Shown here: positions 1 to 7,676 of the stretch, one piece after another
Numbering within the stretch: position 1 is the stretch's first letter
Layout of the letters: each line of letters begins with the position of its first letter
NCBI GenBank assembly: GCA_020634245.1
Contig: JACKCC010000011.1
Span: 186,001-250,000, forward strand
Direction: 5' to 3'
Source: Ardenticatenaceae bacterium
GTDB lineage: Bacteria > Chloroflexota > Anaerolineae > Promineifilales > Promineifilaceae
DNA length: 64,000 nt
Made by a program: the position numbers and the translations under genes
Notes under the pieces: generated by a model
Seen by the model: only the letters and a program-made list of their open reading frames with translations
Database searches by the model: none
What the model was told of the DNA's origin: nothing

Positions 1-823
1 GCGGCCCCACAAAATAGCGCGTCGCCGTCGCCCCAATTTGCGCCCCTACTGCTGCCCCAGTCTGCATCACCAACGCCATCAAAACATCCACATTCCCCTT
101 TACCGCGTGAGTCAGAGTGCCATACCCTGCCGAAAACACAATTTCAAACAAATCCGTGCCCACCGCCACATGCGTCGGCACCCCAATCACATACACCAAC
201 ATGGGCATCCGAATAAAACCGCCCCCCACCCCCAATGCACCAGCCAAAACGCCCGTCAACAAACCAACCCCTACAACCACCCATAACGAAATCGATTCGA
301 TACCCGACTGGGGGAATGAAACCATCGGCCACAGTTTTAAGCGATGCACCCGCTGTGTAATGCCAGAAAACCCCGTAACGTCCTTGACACTCATTTGCTC
401 ATCCTGCCCCAAAATTCGGATCGCTTTAATACTTTCCCAGGCAGTAAAACCGCTAATCAACAACAGGATGACAATATAAGTAATGCCAATAACCATGTCG
501 ATATTGCCGGTTTTTTCCAAAATTTCAATAATTGTCGCCCCAATTTCAACCCCGACCACCGTACCCACAATCATCAAAAAACCCAGCTTCAAATCAACAT
601 GACCCAAAGCACGATGCCGCCGGGCAGCGACAATCGATTTACCGGTCATATGGGCCAGATCGGTACCGACCACAAAATTTATCGGCACACCCGAAGAAAA
701 CATCAAAGGGCCGGCCAAAAAACCACCCCCTACGCCAAAAAAACCTCCCAACAAACCTACCATGAACCCAATTCCGATCAGGAATATTGGATTAATTACA
801 ACACCGGTGATTGGGAATTCCAT
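1..823 (-). CDS. TauE/SafE-family membrane permease, partial (C-terminus beyond the window edge)
   Basis: The minus strand is open from an ATG at 823 to the window edge, giving about 274 residues. The product has the duplicated architecture of the sulfite exporter TauE/SafE (DUF81) family: a glycine-rich repeat GLLGGFFGVGGGF near residue 20 and a second one, TGVLAGALGVGGGF, near residue 190. Each is followed by a P-x-x-V-x-V-G-T-D-L-type segment (VVGTDLAH and VAVGTDLFE). Several hydrophobic helices surround these repeats. Family members are inner-membrane carriers for sulfur-containing or organic anions; the substrate here cannot be told. The start lies one base after the stop of the small membrane protein at 825-1073, so the two are probably translated from one mRNA. 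The last residues are missing at the edge. Confidence 0.85.
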   Translation of the reverse strand, partial: MEFPITGVVINPIFLIGIGFMVGLLGGFFGVGGGFLAGPLMFSSGVPINFVVGTDLAHMTGKSIVAARRHRALGHVDLKLGFLMIVGTVVGVEIGATIIEILEKTGNIDMVIGITYIVILLLISGFTAWESIKAIRILGQDEQMSVKDVTGFSGITQRVHRLKLWPMVSFPQSGIESISLWVVVGVGLLTGVLAGALGVGGGFIRMPMLVYVIGVPTHVAVGTDLFEIVFSAGYGTLTHAVKGNVDVLMALVMQTGAAVGAQIGATATRYFVGP

Positions 824-824
824 T

Positions 825-1073
825 TCAATGCTCCGCTTTTTCCAAATCTAAGCGTTTAACCAGGAAGGAAGTGACGAAATCTAGAGCAACACTCTGAACA
901 ACAATCAACAGCAGGGTTGCTCCGGCGTATACGGCCAGGTTTTGATGAAATAATTCGTTAAGCGGCTGCCCCAAAAAACGCAAAACAACTAAAAAATATA
1001 CAAGCAGCAAAATGGAGTAGACGATCACTTCCAGGACAAGGGTTCGCAACAACCGTCGGGTTTTGGGTTTCAC
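825..1073 (-). CDS. small two-helix membrane protein
   Basis: An 82-residue protein starting at GTG 1073, with AAAGGAG six bases upstream, which decides the start. Two hydrophobic stretches are visible, about residues 10-32 (VLEVIVYSILLLVYFLVVL) and 47-68 (LAVYAGATLLLIVVQSVAL). They are separated by a short polar loop, and a basic N-terminus (MKPKTRR) suggests an N-in topology. I recognise no family. The next gene, a TauE/SafE permease, starts one base after its stop, so it may be an accessory subunit of that transporter. This is inferred only from the coupling. Confidence 0.7.
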   Translation of the reverse strand: MKPKTRRLLRTLVLEVIVYSILLLVYFLVVLRFLGQPLNELFHQNLAVYAGATLLLIVVQSVALDFVTSFLVKRLDLEKAEH

Positions 1074-1456
1074 GACATTCTCCTTTCTTCCTACACATCA
1101 TGTTCGTATCCGCTTCAATTCTACCACACAGCCATAATATTCAAGCCGATGATGCAATTTCCATTGTCAACTAGTGTAGGACAAGTGCCCGGCACTTTAT
1201 AACAATTTTGGCTCTTTGGGATTTCATGGGGTTGACACCATTTGTAGGGGCGGTCCTTGTGGCCGCCCAAGACTGGGTGGGCACAAGGCCCACCCCTACA
1301 CTAGGGGACACCCCGCAAATTTCTAGAGAACCGGTTTTTCAGTTTTCGCGCTAGAACAACTCCCCGGAAGCCATTAAGCCGTTTACTGAACAAGTGAAGT
1401 CCGGTCAGAAATCGACCAATTCAGCTTCCAGGAAGTTTTATTTACTGTTCTACTAC
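1074..1456. other. intergenic stretch without a gene
   Basis: No credible coding sequence lies here. The part next to the minus-strand gene holds its ribosome binding site. The centre holds the inverted repeat at 1243-1300. I see nothing definite between 1301 and the glmS promoter at 1457. Confidence 0.6.
1243..1300. repeat. inverted repeat with TGTAGGGGC...CCCCTACA ends
   Basis: A 58-base imperfect palindrome. The arm starting TGTAGGGGCGG at 1243 is mirrored by CACCCCTACA ending at 1300, with CCTTGTGGCCGCCC and GGGTGGGCACAAGG forming the inner arms. It would fold into a long hairpin. Only one copy is seen in this window. It is probably a member of a genome-wide interspersed hairpin family. 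Confidence 0.6.
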
Positions 1457-1485
1457 TTGCCTTTTTGGTCTGATAACGTTAGGAT
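1457..1485 (+). promoter_or_regulatory. candidate sigma70-type promoter of the glmS transcript
   Basis: TTGCCT at 1457-1462 and TAGGAT at 1480-1485 are separated by exactly 17 bases. Transcription would begin near 1492, about 40 bases before the predicted ribozyme cleavage site, the layout expected for a glmS leader. The boxes match the consensus at about four of six positions each. Confidence 0.45.
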
Positions 1486-1532
1486 GTATGGATATAGGGA
1501 TTGTTGATTGACAACAATCCTGGGGTAGAAAA

Positions 1533-1757
1533 GCGCAAGGACCTGATGAATTGTCAGGTTGACGAGGTGAAGGTTCCCCGCCGCAGGGCGGGTGCTAACG
1601 AGCCAATAAATCGGCTCAGAAAATCGAAAGATCAGCGGATGCCTTCCAGGGTACCACACTCTGTTTCTAAGCCCCTTCGACAAGTGAGGCGACAAACCGG
1701 TGCAGGTAACTGACCGACAAAACGCAGCACACGTGGCGAAAAAGCTATCAGCAATCA
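1533..1757 (+). ncRNA. glmS-type self-cleaving ribozyme in the glmS leader
   Basis: The glmS ribozyme cleaves its own mRNA when it binds glucosamine-6-phosphate and so lowers GlmS synthesis. Visible hallmarks, in order: AGCGC at 1532-1536 with the expected cleavage point between A1532 and G1533; a P2-like hairpin ACCTGA/TCAGGT; the near-invariant GTTGACGAGG directly after it; a GAAGG/CCTTC helix; and ATCGAAAGAT followed by CAGCGGATG, matching ATCGAGACAT plus CGGCGGGTG of the Thermoanaerobacter ribozyme as I recall it. Between GAAGGTT and ATCGA there is an extra domain of two hairpins (CCCGCC/GGGCGG and GAGCC/GGCTC). A GGTAACTGACC segment and a further stem region follow to about 1757, where the 3' limit is uncertain. 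Position and orientation directly upstream of glmS agree. Confidence 0.75.
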
Positions 1758-1814
1758 ACATTTCAGCGGTCAACTTCTGGCTGACCGGCTGATTGACCGA
1801 ACTGCTGACAGGCT
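1746..1814. repeat. TCAGC/GCTGA heptad-like repeat upstream of glmS
   Basis: A spacer rich in repeated TTTCAGC, GGCTGACC, GGCTGATT and GCTGACA words that can pair with one another. The same word family recurs at 15271-15310, 29573-29656 and 35082-35157, each time in the spacer before a plus-strand gene. Confidence 0.5.
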
Positions 1815-1915
1815 CAAATCGAAGGGGCGTCCCTAAACTCAAAACAATTCAGGGTACGCCACGCATGTAGAACGTCTTGCACGTTTTACGTTTCACGCAT
1901 CTATGGAGGTTTCTC

Positions 1916-3760
1916 ATGTGTGGTATTGTTGGTTATATCGGATCGCGGCAAGCGCCGGTGGTCATTTTGCAAGGTTTGAAGCGGCTGGAGTATCGTGGGT
2001 ATGATTCGGCCGGGATTGCCGTGTTGGAGGAGAACGGCCGTTTCGCCATCCGGCGTGATGCGGGCAAACTATCCAACCTGGAAGCGATGCTGCAATCCTT
2101 CCCCCTGGCCGGACGGGCCGGCATTGGACATACGCGCTGGGCGACACACGGCGAACCCAACGCCCGCAACGCCCATCCCCATTTGAGTATGAACGGCCGT
2201 GTCGTCGTCGTTCATAACGGCATCGTCGAAAATTTCCTGCTCCTGCGCGAAGAACTGGAAGCAGAAGGCATTGTTTTTGCCTCGGATACCGACACCGAAG
2301 TCATCGTGCAGATGGTGGAGCGGTACCTGACAGCGGGCATGGAAATGGAAACGGCCGTACGTCACACCCTCAAGCAGTTACGCGGGGCCAACGCTGTCGT
2401 CATTATGGGGTTGGATCGGCCCAACGAACTATTTTGCGCCCGGCTGGGCAACGCTGGCGGCATCAACCTGGGCGTCGGCCAAAACGAAATGTTCCTGGCC
2501 TCCGACATCCCGGCTATCCTGGAATACACCCGCCGGATGGTTTTCCTGGAAAACGGCCAGATGGCCCACTTAACGGCCGACAGTTACCGGCTCATGAATC
2601 TGGAGGGGCAGGCCATCCAAGCGGAAGTGCAAACCATCGATTGGAACCCGGTTAGTGCCGCCAAGGGAGAGTTCAAACATTTCATGCAAAAGGAAATCTT
2701 TGAGCAGCCGCGGGCCATTGTGGATACGTTACGCGGACGGGTTGATTTTGAGCACGGCCGTATCCATCTACCCGAAATGAACCTGACGCCCGCACTGGCC
2801 CGGCGCATCAACCGGCTGTACATTACCGCTTGCGGCACCAGCTTTTACTCCGGCCTGGCCGGTAAATTTATGATCGAAGCGCTGGCCCGTCTGCCCACCG
2901 AAGTGACCTACGCCTCCGAGTTCCGTTACTATGATCCGATTGTTGATGAGAATACGGCCGTACTCGCCATCACCCAATCTGGCGAAACGGCCGACACCCT
3001 GGCCGCCAGCGAACAGGCCAAGCAAGAAGGCGCGACGCTTTGGTCCATCGTCAACGCCTTTGGCAGCCAGTCCATGCGCATTTCTGATGGCTACATTGCC
3101 ATGCAATCCGGCCCGGAAATCGGCGTAGCCAGCACCAAAGCGTTCACCACCTCGCTCGTCGATCAGTACATGCTGGCCTGCGCCCTGGGCCAACTGCGCG
3201 GCACTGTTTCCGACAAACAAATGCGCCAACTTGTCGCCGATTTATCCCAACTGCCCGATCTAGCCGGGCGCGTCCTCGACCACGATCGGGAATATCAAGA
3301 ACTGGCCAACCAATTCTTCAAAGTACAAAACTTCCTCTACCTGGGGCGGGGTATCAACTACCCCATCGCCCGCGAAGGCGCGCTCAAGCTCAAGGAAATT
3401 AGCTACATCCATGCCGAAGGGTACGCAGCGGGAGAAATGAAACACGGCCCCATCGCCCTCATCGACGAAACCATGCCGGTCATCGCCATTGCCACGCAGG
3501 ATCATTTGTACGAGAAGATGATCAGCCAGATTCAGCAGGCCAAGGCGCGGGGCGGTACGGTGATTGCAGTGGCGACGGAAGGAGATACGGCCGTTGCCCA
3601 AGAAGTTGATCACGTCATCTACGTTCCCCGAACCCCACCCCTGCTGGCTCCCGTCGTCAATGTCATCCCGCTGCAACTATTTAGTTACCACGTCGCCGTC
3701 CGCCGTGGCGCTGATGTAGACCAGCCGCGCAATCTGGCCAAAAGCGTCACAGTGGAATAA
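1916..3760 (+). CDS. glmS: glutamine--fructose-6-phosphate aminotransferase (isomerizing)
   Basis: Makes glucosamine-6-phosphate from fructose-6-phosphate and glutamine, the first step toward UDP-GlcNAc. The 614-residue product begins MCGIVGYIG, so the catalytic Cys becomes N-terminal after Met removal. The start at ATG 1916 is set by this motif and by GGAGG about six bases upstream; a longer reading from 1877 would bury the Cys. The glutaminase domain covers roughly residues 1-240 (TRWATHG, HNGIVEN). Two SIS isomerase domains follow (TACGTSFYSG, TQSGETADT, STKAFT). The C-terminus DQPRNLAKSVTVE is the canonical family end. Length is normal. The leader carries a candidate glmS ribozyme, which implies product feedback at the mRNA level. 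Six exact copies of ACGGCCGT lie within this gene. Confidence 0.97.
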   Translation: MCGIVGYIGSRQAPVVILQGLKRLEYRGYDSAGIAVLEENGRFAIRRDAGKLSNLEAMLQSFPLAGRAGIGHTRWATHGEPNARNAHPHLSMNGRVVVVHNGIVENFLLLREELEAEGIVFASDTDTEVIVQMVERYLTAGMEMETAVRHTLKQLRGANAVVIMGLDRPNELFCARLGNAGGINLGVGQNEMFLASDIPAILEYTRRMVFLENGQMAHLTADSYRLMNLEGQAIQAEVQTIDWNPVSAAKGEFKHFMQKEIFEQPRAIVDTLRGRVDFEHGRIHLPEMNLTPALARRINRLYITACGTSFYSGLAGKFMIEALARLPTEVTYASEFRYYDPIVDENTAVLAITQSGETADTLAASEQAKQEGATLWSIVNAFGSQSMRISDGYIAMQSGPEIGVASTKAFTTSLVDQYMLACALGQLRGTVSDKQMRQLVADLSQLPDLAGRVLDHDREYQELANQFFKVQNFLYLGRGINYPIAREGALKLKEISYIHAEGYAAGEMKHGPIALIDETMPVIAIATQDHLYEKMISQIQQAKARGGTVIAVATEGDTAVAQEVDHVIYVPRTPPLLAPVVNVIPLQLFSYHVAVRRGADVDQPRNLAKSVTVE

Positions 3761-3773
3761 AGTAAAGATATAA

Positions 3774-3805
3774 TTTTCCCGGAAACTTCAGAGTTTCCGG
3801 GAAAA
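3774..3805 (+). terminator. hairpin after glmS
   Basis: TTTTCCCGGAAACT (3774-3787) is a perfect inverted match to AGTTTCCGGGAAAA (3792-3805), with a four-base loop. The A/T-rich flanks make it usable as a terminator, possibly on both strands. It lies 14 bases after the glmS stop. Confidence 0.65.
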
Positions 3806-3829
3806 TAGCTAAAAAGGAGATTTTGCACT

Positions 3830-4558
3830 GTGACCAAAACTTACATTCCTGAACGAGCCATATTCATCTATGCCCATCCCGACGACATCGAATTTGGCGT
3901 GGCCGGCACGGCCGCATTGTGGGCCAGACACGGCGCAGAAGTCATCTACGTCGTCATCACCGACGGCAACGTGGGCAGCCACGAACCGGACATGACTGCC
4001 GAAAAGCTGGCCGAAATCCGCCGCGCCGAGCAAACGGCCGCCGCTGAAGTAGCCGGCGCATCCTGCATTTACCTCGGCTACCATGATGGCTTATTGCAGC
4101 CCACACTGGAGCTGCGACAAAAATTGGTGCGGCTCATCCGCCAGCACAAACCTAATGTCGTCGTTTGCGGCGACCCGACCATCTACTTTTCTGGCGATGG
4201 CACGCGCATCAATCATCCCGACCACCGCGCCGCCGCCCAGGCCGCCATCGACGCCGTCTTTCCCGCCTGTGAAATGCACCTGCTCTACAGCGAGATGGAA
4301 GATGAAGGCATTATGCCCCATAAAGTGAACTACGTTTACGTTTCTTACGGCAGTAATCCCAACTATTACATCGACATCAGTGAAACCATCGACACCAAAA
4401 TAGAGGCACTGCGCCAGCATGTCAGCCAGCTTGGCGACTGGGACCCGGAAGACCGTATCAAAGAATGGTCGGCCGGAACGGGGAGAAAGGTCGGTTTCAA
4501 GTATGCCGAAGCATTCCAGCGGATTGTTTTGCAGGAAATTGAAGAAAAACCAGAGTAG
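3830..4558 (+). CDS. PIG-L/LmbE-family deacetylase
   Basis: A 242-residue protein starting at GTG 3830, preceded by AAGGAGA about ten bases upstream. It has the signature of zinc-dependent N-acetylglucosaminyl deacetylases: AHPDDIEFG near residue 15 (His-Pro-Asp-Asp, metal ligand and catalytic Asp), DGNVGSHEP in the next loop, and a later NHPDHRAAAQAA supplying the third zinc-binding His. Relatives deacetylate GlcNAc-type glycoconjugates, including mycothiol and bacillithiol precursors and glycolipids; the substrate here is unknown. It may be transcribed alone, because a hairpin separates it from glmS and repeats follow it. Confidence 0.85.
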   Translation: MTKTYIPERAIFIYAHPDDIEFGVAGTAALWARHGAEVIYVVITDGNVGSHEPDMTAEKLAEIRRAEQTAAAEVAGASCIYLGYHDGLLQPTLELRQKLVRLIRQHKPNVVVCGDPTIYFSGDGTRINHPDHRAAAQAAIDAVFPACEMHLLYSEMEDEGIMPHKVNYVYVSYGSNPNYYIDISETIDTKIEALRQHVSQLGDWDPEDRIKEWSAGTGRKVGFKYAEAFQRIVLQEIEEKPE

Positions 4559-4568
4559 CCACACAGCT

Positions 4569-4624
4569 TTGTCGAGGGCTGAGCCTGTCAAAGCCCACTT
4601 GCCTTCGACAAGCTCAGGCAACAA
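4569..4624. repeat. inverted repeat containing TTGTCGAGGG / CCTTCGACAA words
   Basis: TTGTCGAGGGCTGAGCCTGTC at the left is partly mirrored by GCCTTCGACAAGCTCAGGCA at the right. This makes a 56-base imperfect hairpin just after the PIG-L gene. It is non-coding and its role is unknown. Confidence 0.5.
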
Positions 4625-4690
4625 CCTGTAAAGTCACAAACCAGAATCTTAATTCGAACTGTAAGTTTCAAGTCTATACTAATGAGTAAG

Positions 4691-4846
4691 TGAGAGGACC
4701 CAAACAATTAAAGAGCACATTATGGTCATGACAGCGGCCTGGACGAAAGTCAAAAGGTTGGCCAATTGCCTAATGTAAAGAAGTTAAATAAAGAGGGCGT
4801 CCTCTCAGCAATTATTGAGCCACCGGTTTCACCCGGTGGCTTTTTT
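4691..4846 (+). ncRNA. candidate structured RNA ending in an intrinsic terminator
   Basis: A 9-base perfect pairing, TGAGAGGAC (4691-4699) with GTCCTCTCA (4799-4807), encloses about 100 bases. Inside are a second pairing ACATTA/TAATGT, two GGCC words able to pair, and a GACGAAAGTC hairpin with a GAAA tetraloop. A strong intrinsic terminator follows at 4819-4846. No ORF fits the segment, and the downstream gene lies on the other strand, so it is more likely a free small RNA than a riboswitch. I could not match it to a known family. Confidence 0.45.
4819..4846 (+). terminator. intrinsic terminator
   Basis: GCCACCGG (4819-4826) and CCGGTGGC (4833-4840) form an 8-bp GC-rich stem with a six-base loop, followed directly by six T residues. 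It ends the candidate small RNA on the plus strand. Confidence 0.85.
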
Positions 4847-4899
4847 ATTTGGATTAAATGAAAAGTGGGGGTGGGAAACGGCCGTTTCCCTCAAAAACA

Positions 4900-5106
4900 C
4901 TACGGAGCAGCCTGCCAGATAGCATGCATCTGACGACGCACATGATTTAACTGAGCCATTGTCATCTGCAATTTAGCTTCAATATCTGCCACCTGCTGTC
5001 GGGCAATTCTCAATTCATGCGTCGTCGATACCAGCGCTTCATGTAATATTTGCTCTTCAGATTTCAACCTCTCTAACAATTCTTCTTCTTGCTCACGCTT
5101 TAGCAT
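4900..5106 (-). CDS. small coiled-coil protein
   Basis: A 68-residue protein read from ATG 5106, where GGAGGAA lies five bases upstream; an upstream in-frame ATG at 5172 lacks such a site. Nearly the whole chain is charged and helical: a Glu-rich start (LKREQEEELLERLKSEE) then heptads through IARQQVADIEAKLQM. This predicts a dimeric coiled coil without a membrane segment. I recognise no family. A promoter with an adjacent palindrome lies at 5216-5241, so it is probably a regulated single-gene unit. Confidence 0.6.
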   Translation of the reverse strand: MLKREQEEELLERLKSEEQILHEALVSTTHELRIARQQVADIEAKLQMTMAQLNHVRRQMHAIWQAAP

Positions 5107-5215
5107 TACTTCCTCCAGGAGTAAGGAGACAGGAATTGTTGGCCTAATGTGCATTGGAAAACGGCAACCCACAGCTTCCCAAAAAATACACGCACAGACA
5201 TGCCAAACTCTTACC

Positions 5216-5241
5216 AGTACTTAAGTACTATTATAACAGGA
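5216..5241 (-). promoter_or_regulatory. extended -10 promoter abutting a palindromic operator
   Basis: On the minus strand a TATAAT box (5235-5230), preceded by TG one base upstream (extended -10), is followed without a gap by the 14-base perfect palindrome AGTACTTAAGTACT (5229-5216). The palindrome would overlap the transcription start of the small coiled-coil gene and is placed where a repressor would act. No clear -35 box is seen, as is usual for extended -10 promoters. Confidence 0.5.
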
Positions 5242-5394
5242 AATTCCTTAAAACAGCGGTTAAGATTTCGTTAAACTAAAAATCATCTGTCTTACCGGTT
5301 CACAATCTGGTAAACTGTACCTGCTTCGGGGAGATATCGCCTGACTTCACATCCCCACGAGCCAATCATCCACATTACCCATTAGGAGGATTTC

Positions 5395-6570
5395 ATGTCT
5401 CAAACATACGATGTCATCATTATTGGAGCCGGGATTATGGGCAGTGCCACAGCCTTTGAATTAGCCAAACGCGGCCTCAAAGTTGCGCTGCTGGACAAAA
5501 AAGGAGTTGGAGCCGGCGGTACCGGCCAATCCTCAGCTATCATTCGCCAGCACTATTCTAAGGAAATAACTATCCGAATGGCCAAACACAGCCTCGGCGT
5601 ATTCCAGAATTTTACCGATTTAGTAGGTGGAGAATGCGGCTTTACACAAACCGGCTTCCTGCTCGTGGCCGATACCAAAGACATGGACGGACTAAAAGCC
5701 AATATCGCCCTGCAACAAAAACTAGGCATAAAAACGGAACTAATCGACCAGGAAATGATTCACAAACTCATGCCGGCACTCAAAACCAGCGACCTCGTTG
5801 CCGCTGCTTTTGAACCAGAAAGCGGTTATGCCGACCCTTATCTAACTGTCACCAGCTACGCCAATGCCGCCAAACGGGAAAGTGCAGCGCTGTTTCAAGA
5901 CACACCAGTCACAGGCATCCGCTTTGACGGCGGCAAAGTCAGCGGTGTGGACACACCCAAAGGGTCTTTCAACGCCCCGCTAGTGTTAAATAGTACCGGT
6001 GCCTGGAGCGCTCAAGTCGCTAAAATGGCCGGTGTGACCATTCCCATTGATTCCTGCCGGGTACAGGTTGCATTTTTCCGGCGGCCTGCCGGCCATGAAG
6101 CCGGTCACCCCGTCTTTGCCGATTTTATCAATGCCACTTACTTCCGTTCCGAAACCGGCGGCTTGACGCTGGTTGGATTGGTTGATCCGGACGAAGCCAA
6201 TGCCATTGTTGACCCTGACAATTTCCGCGAAGGTATGGATGACGATTTTGTGATGGATGTAGGCGAACGATTGGTCAGGCGATTCCCAGTGATGGAGCAA
6301 AGCCAGGTCACTGGCGGTTACGCATCATTATATGCCATCACACCCGATTGGTATCCGATTATAGATGAGTTAATTCCAGGCAGTGGTTTTTACGTCTGTT
6401 CCGGTTTCAGCGGGCACGGGTTCAAGCTGGGGCCGGCCGTTTCGGTAATGATGGCCGACCGCTTGACCGGGGTCAGCGACCCACTGTTTGATACACATCT
6501 ATTCCGACTGAGCCGCTTTGCTGAAAACGATCTGGTACGCGGCCAGTATGAATACAGCATTGTCGGCTAA
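5395..6570 (+). CDS. FAD-dependent amine oxidoreductase (DadA / sarcosine oxidase beta-like)
   Basis: A 391-residue flavoprotein starting at ATG 5395 behind AGGAGG. The N-terminus DVIIIGAGIMGSATAFELA is a Rossmann FAD-binding motif with GxGxxG, followed by an acidic residue at the second strand (LLDKKGVGAGGTGQSS). The C-terminal part contains FYVCSGFSGHGFKLGPAV, the usual FAD-contacting segment of the DAO family. Relatives oxidise secondary amines or amino acids (sarcosine, glycine, proline, D-amino acids); the exact substrate is not readable. No partner subunits are adjacent, so a monomeric enzyme is more likely than a heterotetrameric sarcosine oxidase. It is followed by its own terminator. 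Confidence 0.85.
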   Translation: MSQTYDVIIIGAGIMGSATAFELAKRGLKVALLDKKGVGAGGTGQSSAIIRQHYSKEITIRMAKHSLGVFQNFTDLVGGECGFTQTGFLLVADTKDMDGLKANIALQQKLGIKTELIDQEMIHKLMPALKTSDLVAAAFEPESGYADPYLTVTSYANAAKRESAALFQDTPVTGIRFDGGKVSGVDTPKGSFNAPLVLNSTGAWSAQVAKMAGVTIPIDSCRVQVAFFRRPAGHEAGHPVFADFINATYFRSETGGLTLVGLVDPDEANAIVDPDNFREGMDDDFVMDVGERLVRRFPVMEQSQVTGGYASLYAITPDWYPIIDELIPGSGFYVCSGFSGHGFKLGPAVSVMMADRLTGVSDPLFDTHLFRLSRFAENDLVRGQYEYSIVG

Positions 6571-6596
6571 TTAATGCCAGTTTTTGCCACCTGTAC

Positions 6597-6630
6597 AACG
6601 GCAATCAGACCATCTGATTGCCGTTTTTTT
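6597..6630 (+). terminator. intrinsic terminator after the FAD oxidoreductase
   Basis: AACGGCAATCAGA (6597-6609) and TCTGATTGCCGTT (6613-6625) form a 13-bp perfect stem with a three-base loop, followed by a run of T. It lies between convergent genes. Confidence 0.9.
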
Positions 6631-6632
6631 GT

Positions 6633-7676
6633 TTAGGGTGTCGGGGGATCGGTTGGTGTGGGCGGTACCGGCGTATTGGTCGGTGTAGACGGCACCGGCG
6701 TATTGGTTGATGTGGACGGCGGTACCGGTGTATTTGTCGATGTAGGCGGTATCGGTGTATTAGTTGGCGTGGAGGGCACCGGCGTATTAGTTGATGTGGG
6801 CGATATCGATGTATTGGTCGGTGTGGGTGATACCGATGTATTCGTTGGCGTGGGTGTTATTGGCGTATTGGTCGGTGTAGGTGGCACCGGTGTATTGGTG
6901 GGGGTGGATGTCGCTGGTAGGCTGGTTGGTGTTATGGTTGCCACCGGCGGGGGTGTAGCTGTGCTGGTCGGGGGAACGGCCGTTTTCGTGGGCCGCGGTT
7001 CTTTTGTGGCCGGCGGCAGAGGTGTGTTCGTAGGAACGGCCGTTGCTCCACCCGGCGGCAAATAAATCTGACGCCCCCAATAAAGCTGGAAACTGACCAT
7101 ACAATTGGCATTCATTATTTGCGAAATTGTCGTGCCCCGGCTCCGCGCCAGAGAAGACAGGGTGTCTCCAGGCTGAACGGTGTAACGCACCCACCAACCC
7201 GGAGGGCCGCACACGATACGTCGTGGTGGTGGTGTGGGTAAGAAAATTTGCATCCCGGTAACAAATAATTGCGCATCCAGACAATTGACTTGCACAATTT
7301 GGTCAATCGATGCCCCGGTAGCGATGGACAGTGCATACAGCGTGTCGCCTGCTTGAACAATGTAGGCAACCCATCCCACAGGCGGCTGACCGCATGTGAT
7401 GGTGGGAACGGCCGTACCCGCAACCGTCGTCGATTCGTCACCAGATGGCAAGGGAGATGGGCTGGCCGGTACGGCCGTTGCCAGAGCAATGGCCGATAAA
7501 GGCGTTGGCGTCATCACTGGTTCGGTGGCCTGAGCAACCACCTGCACTGTCGGCACCAGCCGGGTTTGCAAGCGATCCAGTTGAGACATAAGCAACGCCA
7601 TCACAACGGTGAGAAAGACTCCCACAACCAGCATTAAATTGGCATACCAGGGAACCGGCACAGTTTCGGAGTTCAT
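6633..7676 (-). CDS. membrane-anchored protein with two LysM domains and a TPTNTP repeat tail
   Basis: A 347-residue protein. The start is the ATG at 7676, whose A is shared with the stop of the kinase-like gene upstream, so the two are translationally coupled. Residues 11-30 form a transmembrane anchor. LysM domain 1 is at about 103-147 (YIVQAGDTLYALSIATG) and LysM 2 at about 163-206 (YTVQPGDTLSSLARSRG); LysM domains bind GlcNAc-containing polymers such as peptidoglycan. From residue 210 to the end the chain consists of Thr/Pro repeats of the TPTNTPVPP type, a low-complexity stalk. It is probably a wall-binding protein held outside the membrane, cotranscribed with the sensor-like gene at 7676-10132. 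Confidence 0.8.
   Translation of the reverse strand: MNSETVPVPWYANLMLVVGVFLTVVMALLMSQLDRLQTRLVPTVQVVAQATEPVMTPTPLSAIALATAVPASPSPLPSGDESTTVAGTAVPTITCGQPPVGWVAYIVQAGDTLYALSIATGASIDQIVQVNCLDAQLFVTGMQIFLPTPPPRRIVCGPPGWWVRYTVQPGDTLSSLARSRGTTISQIMNANCMVSFQLYWGRQIYLPPGGATAVPTNTPLPPATKEPRPTKTAVPPTSTATPPPVATITPTSLPATSTPTNTPVPPTPTNTPITPTPTNTSVSPTPTNTSISPTSTNTPVPSTPTNTPIPPTSTNTPVPPSTSTNTPVPSTPTNTPVPPTPTDPPTP

Noticed and set aside
1453..1842. 129-residue minus-strand ORF and a 70-residue plus-strand ORF upstream of glmS
   Set aside because: Both fall on the ribozyme-like leader and the TCAGC repeat, lack ribosome binding sites and have no recognisable family features.
4691..4846. Assignment of the structured RNA to hammerhead, c-di-GMP, cobalamin, TPP or glycine classes
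   Set aside because: None of the conserved core words of these classes is present.
6658..7065. Val/Gly-rich plus-strand ORF
   Set aside because: It is the antisense reading of the TPTNTP repeat tail of the LysM protein.
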